A DNA stretch of 64,000 nt from an uncultured Tropicimonas sp. (lineage in GTDB: Bacteria; Pseudomonadota; Alphaproteobacteria; Rhodobacterales; Rhodobacteraceae). The position numbers were made by a program, and so were the translations under genes. This document shows, piece by piece, positions 18,903-27,984 of the stretch. A model generated the notes under the pieces. The model was not told where the DNA came from and ran no database searches. It saw only the letters and a program-made list of their open reading frames with translations. Positions within the stretch are counted from its first letter, which is position 1; the number at the start of each line of letters is the position of its first letter. The stretch spans positions 1 to 64,000 of the forward strand of contig CANMIP010000017.1 of assembly GCA_947497945.1 (NCBI GenBank), given 5' to 3'.

Positions 18903-18906
<4 letters not shown>

Positions 18907-19856
18907 GCGAACCCGTCCTCATCGCCGAGAACCTGACGCAGGAATATGTCCTCAAGGGCGGCATGTTCGGCCAGGACCGCATCGTGCGCGCGCTGACCGG
19001 CGCGTCTTTCTCGCTGGAGGCCGGCAAGACGCTCGCTGTCGTCGGCGAGAGCGGTTGCGGCAAGTCCACGCTGGCGCGCTGCATCACCATGATCGAGGAG
19101 CCGGTCGCCGGGTCCTTCATTCTCAACGGCAAGAAGGCCGGACCGGACACGCATGACGAGCTGCGCACCTCGGTCCAGATCGTCTTTCAGGACCCCTATG
19201 GCTCGCTCAACCCGCGCCAGCGTTGTGGCCAGATCCTCGAAGAGCCGCTGATCATCAACCATCCGGAAATGCCCCGCGAGGAGCGCACCCGCCGCGCCCG
19301 CGAGGTGCTGGAGCTGGTTGGCCTGCGCCCGGAGCATTTCGACCGCTACCCGCATATGTTTTCTGGCGGACAGCGCCAGCGGATCGCCGTGGGGCGTGCG
19401 CTGATGCTGGAGCCCAAGGTGCTGGTGCTCGACGAGCCGGTCTCGGCGCTGGACCTCTCGATCCAGTCGCAGGTGCTCAACCTGTTGGTCGACCTGCAGG
19501 AACGGCTGGGCCTCGCCTATCTCTTCATCAGCCATGACCTGTCGGTGGTGAAGCATATCGCCGACGACGTCATCGTGATGTATCTCGGCCGGCCCGTGGA
19601 GATCGCGTCCAAGGAAGACCTCTTCGAGCATCAGCGGCACCCCTATACCAAGGCGCTGCTCTCGGCGACGCCGATGGCCGATCCCACGCTGCGCAAGCAG
19701 CGTATCAAGCTCACCGGCGAACTGCCGTCTCCGGTCAATATCCCGCCCGGCTGCCCGTTCTCGCCGCGCTGCTGGAAAGCGACCGAGAAATGCCGCACCG
19801 AGCGTCCGGAGCTGGACACGGGCGCCCATCGCGCGGCCTGCCACTTCCCGGAATAG
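18903..19856 (+). CDS. Dipeptide-type ABC transporter ATPase (DppF-like)
   Basis: The product has 317 residues from the ATG at 18903. Walker A GESGCGKS is at 48-55, the signature is FSGGQRQRIAVGRAL and Walker B is VLVLDEPVSALD. The C-terminal Cys cluster (GCPFSPRC, KC, ACH) is present. It forms a heterodimer with the preceding DppD-like ATPase to drive the permease pair. It is the last gene of the operon; 228 bases without genes follow before the dioxygenase pair. Confidence 0.9.
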
Positions 19857-20084
19857 GGCTGGGCTTGCGGGCTGGGCAGGCGGGTTGGGAGCTGTTCCCG
19901 ATCCGTCGGCCGCGCAGCTCGGAATCGGGTAAAACGGGGCGCCGCCGGGCCATCCTCTCGGAAAGCGCCGGAATTGCCGGCTTGACCGTGCGAAATTCTT
20001 GCCCGAACGCGCCGGCCCGCCTACAAGTTTCTGGATAGCGCAAACAGGGCTCCCAGCCCGAACCGGGATCGAGAGGAGTGGTCG

Positions 20085-21314
20085 GTGATATCCGAACCGC
20101 CGAGAGAATTGCAGCCAGATCCTCTGCCTGCGGCGGCCTGTGCGCAGGCGCTGGAGGTCTGGATGGACGATCCGGACGAGGCGGGGTTTCCTTTCGAAGA
20201 GGTGCTCGATCTCTATCTCGGCTGTGGCAAACATTTTGTTCCGCCGGAGGTGCTTGTCCGGCTCGACGCAGCCCGGTCGCTGTCGCAGGGCGCGCAGCTA
20301 TGCGCCTTTCTCGACACCGCGCTCGACAAGCGGGACAGGTGTTACGACTACAGCAGCTATTGCGCGCTGGCGCTTCTGGACCTGCCGGACGAAACCGTCG
20401 CGCTGACCCCGTCCGAAATCGACGCCCGGCGGGACCGGATGCTCGTGGAGTTGCTGGGCGATGTCATTCGGTTCGAGCTGCAAGCGTTGGACGGGGCAGG
20501 GGCTCCGCTGCCGCAGATGCGCCCGGCCCCCTCGGATGCGGAGAAGCGCGTGCTGCGGGCGCTCGCAGCCCTGCGCCCGTCGGTCGGACGTCTGGGCGGG
20601 CCGCTTGAAACCGGGATTTCCGGTGCGGGCCTGCTTCTGGACTGGCGGGAGGACGAGCTGAGTGCGCAGGCACGGCAGCGTATGGCGCTGAGCCTGCTGC
20701 CGGTGCATCTCGTTCATGACGAGTACATGTTTCTGCGCATTCTCCAGAGTTTTGAGGTCAATTTCGCCTGGATCGCGGTCTTGCTGCGCCGGGCGATCTG
20801 GGCGCTGCCCGAAGAGGCCGGGGCAGCGCTGGCGCCGCTGCAGCAGGCCAACGGGATCTTGCGGGAGGCGGCGCGGCTTTTCCCGTTGCTCGGCACGATG
20901 CAGATCGAGGCGTTCCACGATTTCCGCCGCTTCACCGAAGGCGCGAGCGCCATCCAGTCCACCGGCTACAAGCGGGTCGAGGCGCTGTGCCGGCGGCCCG
21001 ACCCGGAGCGGCTTGCCTCGGCTGCCTATTCCGCCGTGCCGGATGTGCGGGCGCGGGCCGAGGCCGGGCAGGCGACGCTCGATGACGCTTTCGCGGCGGC
21101 CTGCCGGGGCGGGCAATTCGAAGCCTCGGAGCGCGACGCCGTTGCCGAGGAAATGCGCTGTTTCTCCGAACAGCTCCTGCGCTGGCGACAGGCGCATTAC
21201 CAGCTTGCAAGGCGGTTCCTCGGCACGCGCGGCGGGACGGGCTATACGGAAGGCGTTCCCTATCTGGATGCCGTGCGATCCGTGCCCGTGTTCCGCGAAT
21301 TGCCGGAAGGCTGA
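20085..21314 (+). CDS. Divergent tryptophan-dioxygenase-superfamily protein
   Basis: The product has 409 residues, longer than normal tryptophan 2,3-dioxygenase. The C-terminal half carries a recognisable heme-dioxygenase pattern: FHDFRRFTEGASAIQS, then a His in the position of the proximal heme ligand (His371, QAHYQLARRFLG) followed by TRGGTGYTEGVPYL, comparable with the GTGGTSGVSYL loop of the canonical enzyme next door. The N-terminal ~150 residues are different and contain LGCGKHFVPPEVL and several Cys. It likely binds heme and may oxygenate an indole or related amine, but the substrate is unknown. The stop lies 17 bases before the canonical gene, so the two are co-transcribed. Confidence 0.7.
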   Translation: MISEPPRELQPDPLPAAACAQALEVWMDDPDEAGFPFEEVLDLYLGCGKHFVPPEVLVRLDAARSLSQGAQLCAFLDTALDKRDRCYDYSSYCALALLDLPDETVALTPSEIDARRDRMLVELLGDVIRFELQALDGAGAPLPQMRPAPSDAEKRVLRALAALRPSVGRLGGPLETGISGAGLLLDWREDELSAQARQRMALSLLPVHLVHDEYMFLRILQSFEVNFAWIAVLLRRAIWALPEEAGAALAPLQQANGILREAARLFPLLGTMQIEAFHDFRRFTEGASAIQSTGYKRVEALCRRPDPERLASAAYSAVPDVRARAEAGQATLDDAFAAACRGGQFEASERDAVAEEMRCFSEQLLRWRQAHYQLARRFLGTRGGTGYTEGVPYLDAVRSVPVFRELPEG

Positions 21315-21331
21315 ACGGAGGCGGACGGCCA

Positions 21332-22126
21332 ATGGCCAGCGACAGCGACTTCACTTATGGCCGCCACCTGCGGCTCGATCAGATCCTGCAGGCACAGGCG
21401 CCGGTCTCGCAGAGCCCGGACGAGATGCTCTTCATCATCCAGCACCAGACCGGCGAGCTTTGGTTCAAGCTGGTGCTCGCGGAGGTCGATGCCGCGCGGG
21501 AAAGTCTCGATGCGGGCGATGCGCGCGCCGCAGGCAAGGCGCTGCGGCGGGTGGCGCGGGTGCTCGATCACCTCGTGGCGAGCTGGGACGTGCTGCGCAG
21601 CCTCGACCCTCTCGACTTCATGAGCTTTCGCGGCGATCTCGGCGAGGCGTCGGGCTTCCAGTCCTGGCAGTACCGCCTCGTTGAATACGCCATGGGCAAT
21701 CGCGTTCTGTCGCTGCGCAAGCCGCATGAAACCGCCCCGGATGTGTTGGCGCGTCTCGATGCCGAACTGGCGCGGGAGTCGCTCTATCAGGCGGCGCTGC
21801 GGTTCCTGGAGACGCGGCTCGGCCTTGCGCTGCCCGAGGCGGCTTTCGCGAAGGACCAACCTTATGCGCGGCAGCAGGAGGTCCTGGACGCCTGGCTGCG
21901 CGTCTACAGGGAGGCGGCGGGTTTCCCCGATCTGTTCGACCTGGCCGAGCAGCTGGTCGAGATCGAGGACCGGTTCCGCTGCTGGCGCTTCAACCACGTG
22001 ACCACCGTGGAGCGGGTGATTGGTGCCAAGACGGGAACCGGCGGGACGAGCGGGGTGTCCTATCTGCGGCGGATGCTCGATGTCACCCTCTTTCCCGAAC
22101 TCTGGGAATTGCGCACGCAGCTTTGA
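21332..22126 (+). CDS. kynA: Tryptophan 2,3-dioxygenase
   Basis: The product has 264 residues, the usual bacterial size. Diagnostic segments are FIIQHQTGELWFK, FRGDLGEASGFQSWQYR, and the heme-ligand region FNHVTTVERVIG (His222) followed by GTGGTSGVSYLRR. The enzyme opens the indole ring of L-tryptophan to N-formylkynurenine in the cytoplasm, the first step of the kynurenine route. The usual partners (formamidase, kynureninase) are not in this window. A divergent paralogue lies immediately upstream. Confidence 0.93.
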   Translation: MASDSDFTYGRHLRLDQILQAQAPVSQSPDEMLFIIQHQTGELWFKLVLAEVDAARESLDAGDARAAGKALRRVARVLDHLVASWDVLRSLDPLDFMSFRGDLGEASGFQSWQYRLVEYAMGNRVLSLRKPHETAPDVLARLDAELARESLYQAALRFLETRLGLALPEAAFAKDQPYARQQEVLDAWLRVYREAAGFPDLFDLAEQLVEIEDRFRCWRFNHVTTVERVIGAKTGTGGTSGVSYLRRMLDVTLFPELWELRTQL

Positions 22127-22200
22127 GCCCTGGGGGCTTGCCATGTCGAACAGCAACTGCAAGTTGTGGATCGAAAACCGAATTCTGGAGGGTGTGAGGA

Positions 22201-22761
22201 ATGAAACTCAAGGTTGTGGCCGCGGTTGGCTGTCTTCTTCTGGCAGCGGGTTGCGATACGTTTGGCGGCTCGGACACTTATGCTGAGCGGTCCGAGTCGG
22301 TCTCGCTCGAGGGAACGATCGAGTCGATCCTCCCCGAGGAGCGACTGTTCAAGGTGAGAGGAGATCGCGGCTCGGTCGTCTTCCGGGCCGGCCCGCAGGT
22401 CGTGAATTTCGGCGAGATGGAGGTCGGCGACAAGATCGCGCTGGAATACCAGCAATCGGTTGCCGTCGGCATGGCGGACCCCGCCGATCCGGGCACCGCG
22501 CTTGGTGAGGTCGTGGCCGGCGCGGCGGTGGAAGGGGAGAGACCCGCTGGTGCCGTGATCGGCTCCGGCTCGACCGTGGTCGAGTTCCTCTCCTACGACA
22601 AACCGACCGAAAGCGTCGTCATCCGCCTGAATGACGGGACCATCGAGCGAGTCTCTGTTCCGAAGGAGATGCGCCAATTCGCGGCGGCGCGGCAATCCGG
22701 AGACCGGGTGGCTGTTGCCGTTGACCGGGCGCTGGCAATCGCCGTGACGCCGGTCGAATAA
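22201..22761 (+). CDS. Lipoprotein of unknown function
   Basis: The product has 186 residues. The leader ends with the lipobox LLAAGC (lipid Cys19). The mature part is beta-rich with repeated short strands (SLEGTIESILPEERLFKV, VVIRLNDGTIERVSV), resembling an OB-like or barrel fold of periplasmic lipoproteins. I do not recognise a named family. The start has GGAGGG upstream. Confidence 0.72.
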   Translation: MKLKVVAAVGCLLLAAGCDTFGGSDTYAERSESVSLEGTIESILPEERLFKVRGDRGSVVFRAGPQVVNFGEMEVGDKIALEYQQSVAVGMADPADPGTALGEVVAGAAVEGERPAGAVIGSGSTVVEFLSYDKPTESVVIRLNDGTIERVSVPKEMRQFAAARQSGDRVAVAVDRALAIAVTPVE

Positions 22762-22773
22762 AGCGACGGGATG

Positions 22774-22796
22774 GGCGCGCCGGGACACGGCGCGCC
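22774..22796. terminator. Terminator between convergent genes
   Basis: A 9-bp perfect stem, GGCGCGCCG with CGGCGCGCC around a 5-base loop, is followed by TGTTTCC on the + strand. It sits 12 bases after the lipoprotein stop and just before the 3' end of the opposite-strand membrane gene, so it may serve both. Confidence 0.7.
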
Positions 22797-22804
22797 TGTT
22801 TCCT

Positions 22805-23197
22805 TCAATCCTCGCGGATATTCTTCACGGCCTTCTTGACCAGGAACATCGGCAGCACGAGGGTCGCGATCAGCGCGCCGGCCCAGACGAGGGTCGTGGC
22901 CAGGAGCCATGTCGAGCCGCCATTGATCTCCATACCCCCGACGAAGAGGTTGGTGACCAGAAGCCCGACAAAGGTCGTGACCAGCGCCACGCCACCCTTG
23001 AGCGCGGGCAGGTTCTTCTCGGATTGCTTTTCGATCAGCGGTCCGGCCAGCACCATGACCAGCGAAAGCAGCAGCGTGGCGAAGATGAAACCTGTCGGCG
23101 TGAAGGAGAAGGAATCGCCCAGCAAGATGCTGGCGACAAGCAGGCCGATAGCATGTGCGAGAACATAGACTGCGGCGGAAATCAGCATTCGAACCAT
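22805..23197 (-). CDS. Small integral membrane protein
   Basis: The product has 130 residues with about four transmembrane segments (near 5-25, 33-55, 70-90 and 98-120) and a short charged C-terminus (KKAVKNIRED). It resembles holin-like or general small membrane proteins, but I recognise no function. It is transcribed alone and convergent with the lipoprotein gene. Confidence 0.65.
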   Translation of the reverse strand: MVRMLISAAVYVLAHAIGLLVASILLGDSFSFTPTGFIFATLLLSLVMVLAGPLIEKQSEKNLPALKGGVALVTTFVGLLVTNLFVGGMEINGGSTWLLATTLVWAGALIATLVLPMFLVKKAVKNIRED

Positions 23198-23380
23198 TTG
23201 GGCCCCCCATTGGCTATTCGCCGCTGATACTAGCGAGCAAATGCCCGTTTAAAAGGGGAAAACTTCTCCTGCTGGTTGAAATCCGCCGGCGCACGGGCCT
23301 ATCGTGGCGCGGGTGGTTCTTCCAATGCACGGTCAAGCCGGTACCACCTGAAACACGGGTCATTCCAACAGGAGCCTGAC

Positions 23381-23758
23381 ATGCCCATTCTTCACATATT
23401 CTGGTCGATCTTTCTCATCTTCCTGCTCGCCGCCTGGATCTGGACGCTGATCGCGGTGGTCAGCGACATCTTTTCCTCCGAGGATCTCAGCGGCATGGGC
23501 AAGGGCCTGTGGATGCTGGCGGTGATCGTCGTGCCCTGGCTCGGCGTGCTGGTCTATCTCATCATGCGCGGCGACTCGATGCAGGCGCGCTCGCAAAAGG
23601 CGGCCGAGGAGCTTCAGGAGGCGCAGAAGGCTTATATAAGAGACGCCGCGGGAGGGGTCTCGACAGCGGATGAACTCGCGAAACTCGCCGATCTGAAGGA
23701 AAAGGGCGTGATCTCCGAAGAGGAGTTCGCGGCCCAGAAGGCCAAGCTGCTGGCCTGA
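23381..23758 (+). CDS. Membrane protein with PLDc_N and SHOCT domains
   Basis: The product has 125 residues from ATG 23381, with AGGAG upstream. Two N-terminal TM segments with WMLAVIVVPWLGVLVYLIM match the PLDc_N (phospholipase D nuclease N-terminal-like) membrane module. The C-terminus ADLKEKGVISEEEFAAQKAKLL is a SHOCT motif, a short helical oligomerisation element. Such proteins are common in bacteria and have no defined role. Confidence 0.8.
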   Translation: MPILHIFWSIFLIFLLAAWIWTLIAVVSDIFSSEDLSGMGKGLWMLAVIVVPWLGVLVYLIMRGDSMQARSQKAAEELQEAQKAYIRDAAGGVSTADELAKLADLKEKGVISEEEFAAQKAKLLA

Positions 23759-23810
23759 CGGGTTTTCGGAGGGGCGTGGTGGACCGCGCCCCTTCCGGAC
23801 CACGAAACAG

Positions 23811-24881
23811 ATGCCCAATACCCGCCTCTTCAATCTCGTGCTCGCGATTGCGCTGGTCATCATGGTCGGCTGGCTGCTTGTCAACGGCAAGGGGCTGTTG
23901 CTGCCGATCTTCACCGCGATCATCTCGGTCTATATCCTGAATTCCTGCGTCATGGCGCTGACCCGCCTGCCGGTTGTCGGCTGGCTGCCGGTCTGGTCGC
24001 TGCGCCTGATCGTGCTCATGGTGTTCACCGCCTGTATCATCGGCATGATGCTTGTCGTCTCGGTCACGGTTGACCAGTTGCTGACCGTCGCCCCGACCTA
24101 TCAGCAGAATCTCGAGAGCCTGCTGGCCAGGCTCACCACCTTCTTCGGCGTCCGGACCGATCCGACCTGGGAAGAGATCCGGGCCGCCACGATCGGGCAG
24201 GTCGACCTGCGCGGCTTGCTCGCCTATCTCCTCGCCTCGCTGACCAGCATTGGCGGATCGATCTTCCTTGTCGTCGTCTATGCTGCCTTTCTTTTCGGCG
24301 AGCGCGCCAGTTTCGGCGCCAAACTCGACGCCGCCTTCCCCCGCACGCAGGCCACCCAGACCCGCGAGATGATCGGCGATATCAACGCGCGGATCGGTGA
24401 ATACCTGGCCGTGAAGACGCTGATCAACATCATCCTCGGCCTGGTCTCCTGGGGCATCCTCTGGGCGATGAATGTCGATTTCGCGCTGTTCTGGGCGGTG
24501 ATGATCGGGCTGATGAACTACATCCCCTATGTCGGCTCGCTGATCGGGGTCGCCTTTCCGGTCGTGCTGTCGCTGGCACAGTTTGGCGCCGTGCTGCCCT
24601 CGCTGCTGCTGGCCGCGCTGCTGACCAGCGCGCAGATGTATGTCGGCAACGCGCTGGAGCCGCGCATGATCGGCCGGCAACTCAACCTCTCCCCCTTCGT
24701 CGTGCTCGTCGCGCTGTCGCTCTGGACCACCCTCTGGGGCATTCCCGGCGCCATCCTCGCCATTCCCATGACCTCGATGATCACCATCATCTGCGCCGGC
24801 TTTCCGGACACGCGATTCGTCGCCATCCTGCTGGCCGAGAAGGTCGCGGATCTGCCGGAGACGGAAAAGCATCCGGTATGA
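23811..24881 (+). CDS. AI-2E family transporter (PerM/TqsA-like)
   Basis: The product has 356 residues with about seven TM segments. The C-terminal half carries family features such as the segment NYIPYVGSLIGVAFP and the end region IPGAILAIPMTSMITI. Members export small molecules (AI-2, ions) or affect permeability; substrates are mostly unknown. It overlaps the following channel gene by ATGA. Confidence 0.85.
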   Translation: MPNTRLFNLVLAIALVIMVGWLLVNGKGLLLPIFTAIISVYILNSCVMALTRLPVVGWLPVWSLRLIVLMVFTACIIGMMLVVSVTVDQLLTVAPTYQQNLESLLARLTTFFGVRTDPTWEEIRAATIGQVDLRGLLAYLLASLTSIGGSIFLVVVYAAFLFGERASFGAKLDAAFPRTQATQTREMIGDINARIGEYLAVKTLINIILGLVSWGILWAMNVDFALFWAVMIGLMNYIPYVGSLIGVAFPVVLSLAQFGAVLPSLLLAALLTSAQMYVGNALEPRMIGRQLNLSPFVVLVALSLWTTLWGIPGAILAIPMTSMITIICAGFPDTRFVAILLAEKVADLPETEKHPV

Positions 24882-25249
24882 GCCGTCCGCCGGGACGCCA
24901 TAGTACCTGGACCTCCATCCGGGGCTTCCGGGAGGCGATCCTCGACCCCGGCGTGCGGCTGCTGATCGGACTGACCGCTTTCGTCATTCTAGGCGGCGCG
25001 CCCTTCTACATGACCGTCGAAGGCTGGGGATTCGTTGATTCGCTCTACTTCGCCACGGTCACCATCTCGACCGTCGGCTATGGCGATCTTTCCCCCGAGA
25101 CCGCGTTCGGACGGCTCTTCACGATTGGCTATATCGTCGTCGGAATTGGGCTCTTCGTGGCGCTGGCCTCTGCCATTGCGGATCACCTGATCCGGCGGGC
25201 CCGGCGCGATCTCGGCGTCTTGGAGAGCTGCCAAGACCCTGATCCCTAA
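24878..25249 (+). CDS. Two-TM potassium channel (Ion_trans_2)
   Basis: The product has 123 residues. Two TM helices flank a pore loop with selectivity filter TISTVGYGDLSP (TVGYGD), the K+ channel signature. There is no cytoplasmic RCK/TrkA domain, so it is a minimal channel expected to work as a tetramer. It is co-transcribed with the AI-2E transporter gene. Confidence 0.88.
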   Translation: MSRPPGRHSTWTSIRGFREAILDPGVRLLIGLTAFVILGGAPFYMTVEGWGFVDSLYFATVTISTVGYGDLSPETAFGRLFTIGYIVVGIGLFVALASAIADHLIRRARRDLGVLESCQDPDP

Positions 25250-25250
25250 A

Positions 25251-25269
25251 GAAATCGGTTTCGGAAACC
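25251..25269. promoter_or_regulatory. LacI-type operator, distal copy
   Basis: GAAATCGGTTTC (25251-25262) is one base away from the core palindrome GAAACCGGTTTC found again at 25373-25384. It overlaps a second inverted repeat, GGTTTCGGAAACC (25257-25269). The centre is 122 bases from that of the proximal copy, allowing looping by the LacI-family protein encoded at 25416. Confidence 0.6.
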
Positions 25270-25370
25270 CCCTGTTGGTATCCGTTTTCTGCATGTGCAA
25301 AGCCCCGAAATCACAAGAGGTTTTACCGGGTGACCCAAGAATTTTCGGGCGGGATGTAACTTTTTTGTTG

Positions 25371-25386
25371 CCGAAACCGGTTTCGG
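25371..25386. promoter_or_regulatory. LacI-type operator, perfect palindrome
   Basis: CCGAAACCGGTTTCGG is a perfect 16-base palindrome with the central CG expected for LacI-family sites. It lies 30 bases before the regulator start, so the regulator probably controls itself and perhaps the whole downstream operon. Confidence 0.75.
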
Positions 25387-25415
25387 AAGGTTTCGTAAGG
25401 GACAGGGAGAACAGC

Positions 25416-26519
25416 ATGAACGATCTGGCGCAGCGCAGGGAGAAGGCGACGGGGAGGCGGCCGCGAGTCACCATCTCGGATCTTGCCGAGTCGCTCGGGC
25501 TGGCCAAGGGCACCGTCTCCCGCGCTTTGAACAATTACCCCGATATTTCCGAGAGCACCCGCCAGCGCGTCAAACATGCCGCCGAAGTGATGGGATACTC
25601 GCCGCTCAGCCATGCACAGGCGATTCGCACCGGCGTTGTCCGCTCCGTCGGCCTCGTGCTGCAGACAACGGAACATGACGGACACCGCCCCTTCCTCGCC
25701 AGTTTCCTGGCCGGGATCTCGGAAGCTGCCTCCGCCGCCGACTGGTCGCTGACCGTGGCGACCGCCACTTCGGACGAGGACACCGCCCGCGTACTCGGGC
25801 GGCTGGTCGCCTCGCACAAGGCGGACGGGTTCATCCTGCCGCGAACCTATATGGACGACCCCCGGGTCGATTTTCTCAAAAGCCATCACGTGCCTTTCGT
25901 TCTCTTCGGCCGTACCCGCGACACCAATGGCTGCGCCTGGTTCGACATCGAGAGCGAGAAGGCGATCGAGGAGGCGGTCTGCATCCTGCACGGACTCGGC
26001 CATCGCCGCATCGCTTTCGTGCCGGGGCGCGAGGGCTACACCTTTTCCGAACTTCGGCTTCAGGGGTACCGCTCCGGGCTGGCCATGTGCGGCTTGCCGG
26101 AGGACGGTGCGCTGATCGGACCGGGCGCGCTCAACCCCGAGGCCGGCGAGGCTGCCGCCCGCGCGCTGCTGGCGCTGGACGCACCGCCCACCGCCATCGT
26201 CTGCTCGGCCGACCGCGCCGCCTTCGGCACCTATGTCGCCGCATCGGCGCTCGGGCTGGAGGTCGGGCGCGACCTCTCCGTGCTCTCCTATGACGGCGTG
26301 CCCGAAGGCGGGTTGCTGGCGCCGGCGCTCTCGACCTTCTCGGTGGACATGCAGGCCGCCGGCCGGCGTCTGACCGAGCTTCTCATTCGCAGGATCCGGG
26401 GAGAGGCCCCGGAAGCCTTGCGTGAACTGGCACCTGCCAGGTTCCTTGCCCGTGGTTCGCACGGGCAACCAAGACTGTCCCCGGCGGAGCTTTCCCGCCG
26501 GGTGCGTTCAAAACTGTAG
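25416..26519 (+). CDS. LacI-family transcriptional regulator of the glycoside operon
   Basis: The product has 367 residues. The N-terminal helix-turn-helix is VTISDLAESLGLAKGTVSRALNNYP split by its turn (residues ~16-40), followed by hinge helix and a periplasmic-binding-like effector domain. Start is ATG 25416; the longer frame would translate through the operator. It precedes an ABC transporter operon by 20 bases and likely represses it until a glucoside or glycerate-linked sugar binds. Confidence 0.88.
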   Translation: MNDLAQRREKATGRRPRVTISDLAESLGLAKGTVSRALNNYPDISESTRQRVKHAAEVMGYSPLSHAQAIRTGVVRSVGLVLQTTEHDGHRPFLASFLAGISEAASAADWSLTVATATSDEDTARVLGRLVASHKADGFILPRTYMDDPRVDFLKSHHVPFVLFGRTRDTNGCAWFDIESEKAIEEAVCILHGLGHRRIAFVPGREGYTFSELRLQGYRSGLAMCGLPEDGALIGPGALNPEAGEAAARALLALDAPPTAIVCSADRAAFGTYVAASALGLEVGRDLSVLSYDGVPEGGLLAPALSTFSVDMQAAGRRLTELLIRRIRGEAPEALRELAPARFLARGSHGQPRLSPAELSRRVRSKL

Positions 26520-26539
26520 ATCCCAAGGGAGGGAAAAAC

Positions 26540-27886
26540 ATGTCCAAGACCACCAAATTGATGACCGGAACCGCGCTTGCGCTGCTCATGTCCGGTCTCG
26601 CGGCCAATGCGGAGAGCATCCGCTTCTGGACCACGGAAGAGCAGCCTGAGCGTCTCGCCAAGCAGGAAGAGATGGCAGCGGCCTTTACCGCTGAATCCGG
26701 CGTCGACGTCGAGGTGATCCCGGTCACGGAGAAGGACCTGTCCACCCGCGCTACCGCCGCCTTCGCCGCCGGTGACCTGCCGGACGTGATCTACACCCCG
26801 CTTGTCAATGTCCTGCCCTGGGCCGAGGCCGGCATTCTCGATTCCGACGCTGCTGGTGAGGTGATGGAAGCGCTCGATCCCGCCACCTTCGCCTCCGGTG
26901 CCGTCGAGATGGCCGCCTTTGACGGTGGCGTCGCGGCCGTTCCGGTCGATGGCTGGACGCAGATGATCGTCTATCGCAAGGACAAGTTCGACGAGGCCGG
27001 CCTCGAGGCCCCGACCTCCTACGCGGCCGTCGTCGCTGCGCTCGAAAAGCTCCACAACCCGCCGGAAATGTACGGCTTCGTTGCTCCGACCAAGGTCGAC
27101 GAGAGCTTCATGAGCCAGGTGCTCGAACATGTCTTCCTCGCCAATGGCGTTTCGCCGGTCGGGGCTGACGGCTTCGCGCCGCTGGACGAGGCAAAGACCA
27201 CCGAGGTGCTCGACTTCTACAAGGCCATCGTGGAAGCCTCGCCCAAGGGCGAGCTGTTCTGGAAACAGTCGCGCGAGATGTATTTCGCCGGCCAGGCCGC
27301 GATGATCATCTGGTCGCCCTTCATCCTCGACGAGCTGGCCGGCCTGCGCGACAGCGCCCCGCCGACCATCAATGACGACCCGACCTCCGCCGAGCTGGCC
27401 TCGCTGACCGGCGTCGTGACCACCTTCTCCGGCCCGTCCAACTCCGATGGCGCCGCCTGGGGTGACACCCGCTACTTCGGCATCACCAATGACGCCGATA
27501 CGGATTCGGCGATCGACTTCGTGAAGTTCTCGATGGATGAAGGCTATACCCAGACGCTCTCCATCGCGCCGGAAGGCAAGTTCCCGATCCGCAAGGGCAC
27601 GGCCGAAGATCCCGAGAAGTTCACCATGGCATGGTCGAAGCTCGATGTCGGCGTTGACCGCAAGGCGCCGCTCTCCGAGCTCTACGCGCCGGAGATGATC
27701 GGCGAGATCGTCGGCGGTCTGGATGTTGCCCAGCGTTGGGGCGTCAAGGAAGGCCAGCTCGCGCTTGCCTCCAAGATGATCAACAGCCAGGTCTTCAACC
27801 GGCTCGTGCGCGAATATGTCGATGGCGAGCGGGACGCCGCCGCGACCGTCGCCGCGCTGAACGAAGAGCTCGGCAAGATCGAGTAA
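26540..27886 (+). CDS. Sugar-type ABC transporter substrate-binding protein
   Basis: The product has 448 residues with a Sec signal (ends GLAANA). The mature part is a family 1 extracellular solute-binding protein (WTTEEQPERLAKQEEMAAAF, AAGDLPDVIYTP). It captures a glycoside in the periplasm. Downstream hydrolase and glycerate kinase genes point to glucosylglycerate or mannosylglycerate. GGGAGGG precedes the ATG. Two GC-rich hairpins follow the stop. Confidence 0.88.
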   Translation: MSKTTKLMTGTALALLMSGLAANAESIRFWTTEEQPERLAKQEEMAAAFTAESGVDVEVIPVTEKDLSTRATAAFAAGDLPDVIYTPLVNVLPWAEAGILDSDAAGEVMEALDPATFASGAVEMAAFDGGVAAVPVDGWTQMIVYRKDKFDEAGLEAPTSYAAVVAALEKLHNPPEMYGFVAPTKVDESFMSQVLEHVFLANGVSPVGADGFAPLDEAKTTEVLDFYKAIVEASPKGELFWKQSREMYFAGQAAMIIWSPFILDELAGLRDSAPPTINDDPTSAELASLTGVVTTFSGPSNSDGAAWGDTRYFGITNDADTDSAIDFVKFSMDEGYTQTLSIAPEGKFPIRKGTAEDPEKFTMAWSKLDVGVDRKAPLSELYAPEMIGEIVGGLDVAQRWGVKEGQLALASKMINSQVFNRLVREYVDGERDAAATVAALNEELGKIE

Positions 27887-27925
27887 CCGGCCTCAAAGCC
27901 GGCCCCGGGGATGCGCTCCGGGGCC
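27887..27925 (+). terminator. Double hairpin after the binding-protein gene
   Basis: Stem 1 is CCGGC/GCCGG (27887-27902) and stem 2 is GGCCCCGG/CCGGGGCC (27901-27925). There is no T tract, so it is more likely an attenuation or mRNA-stability element favouring the binding protein than a full terminator. Confidence 0.55.
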
Positions 27926-27984
27926 ACCCCCCCCTCCACCAACGGCTCGCTGCCCCCAAGCGACGGCGACCAGCGGAGATCACA

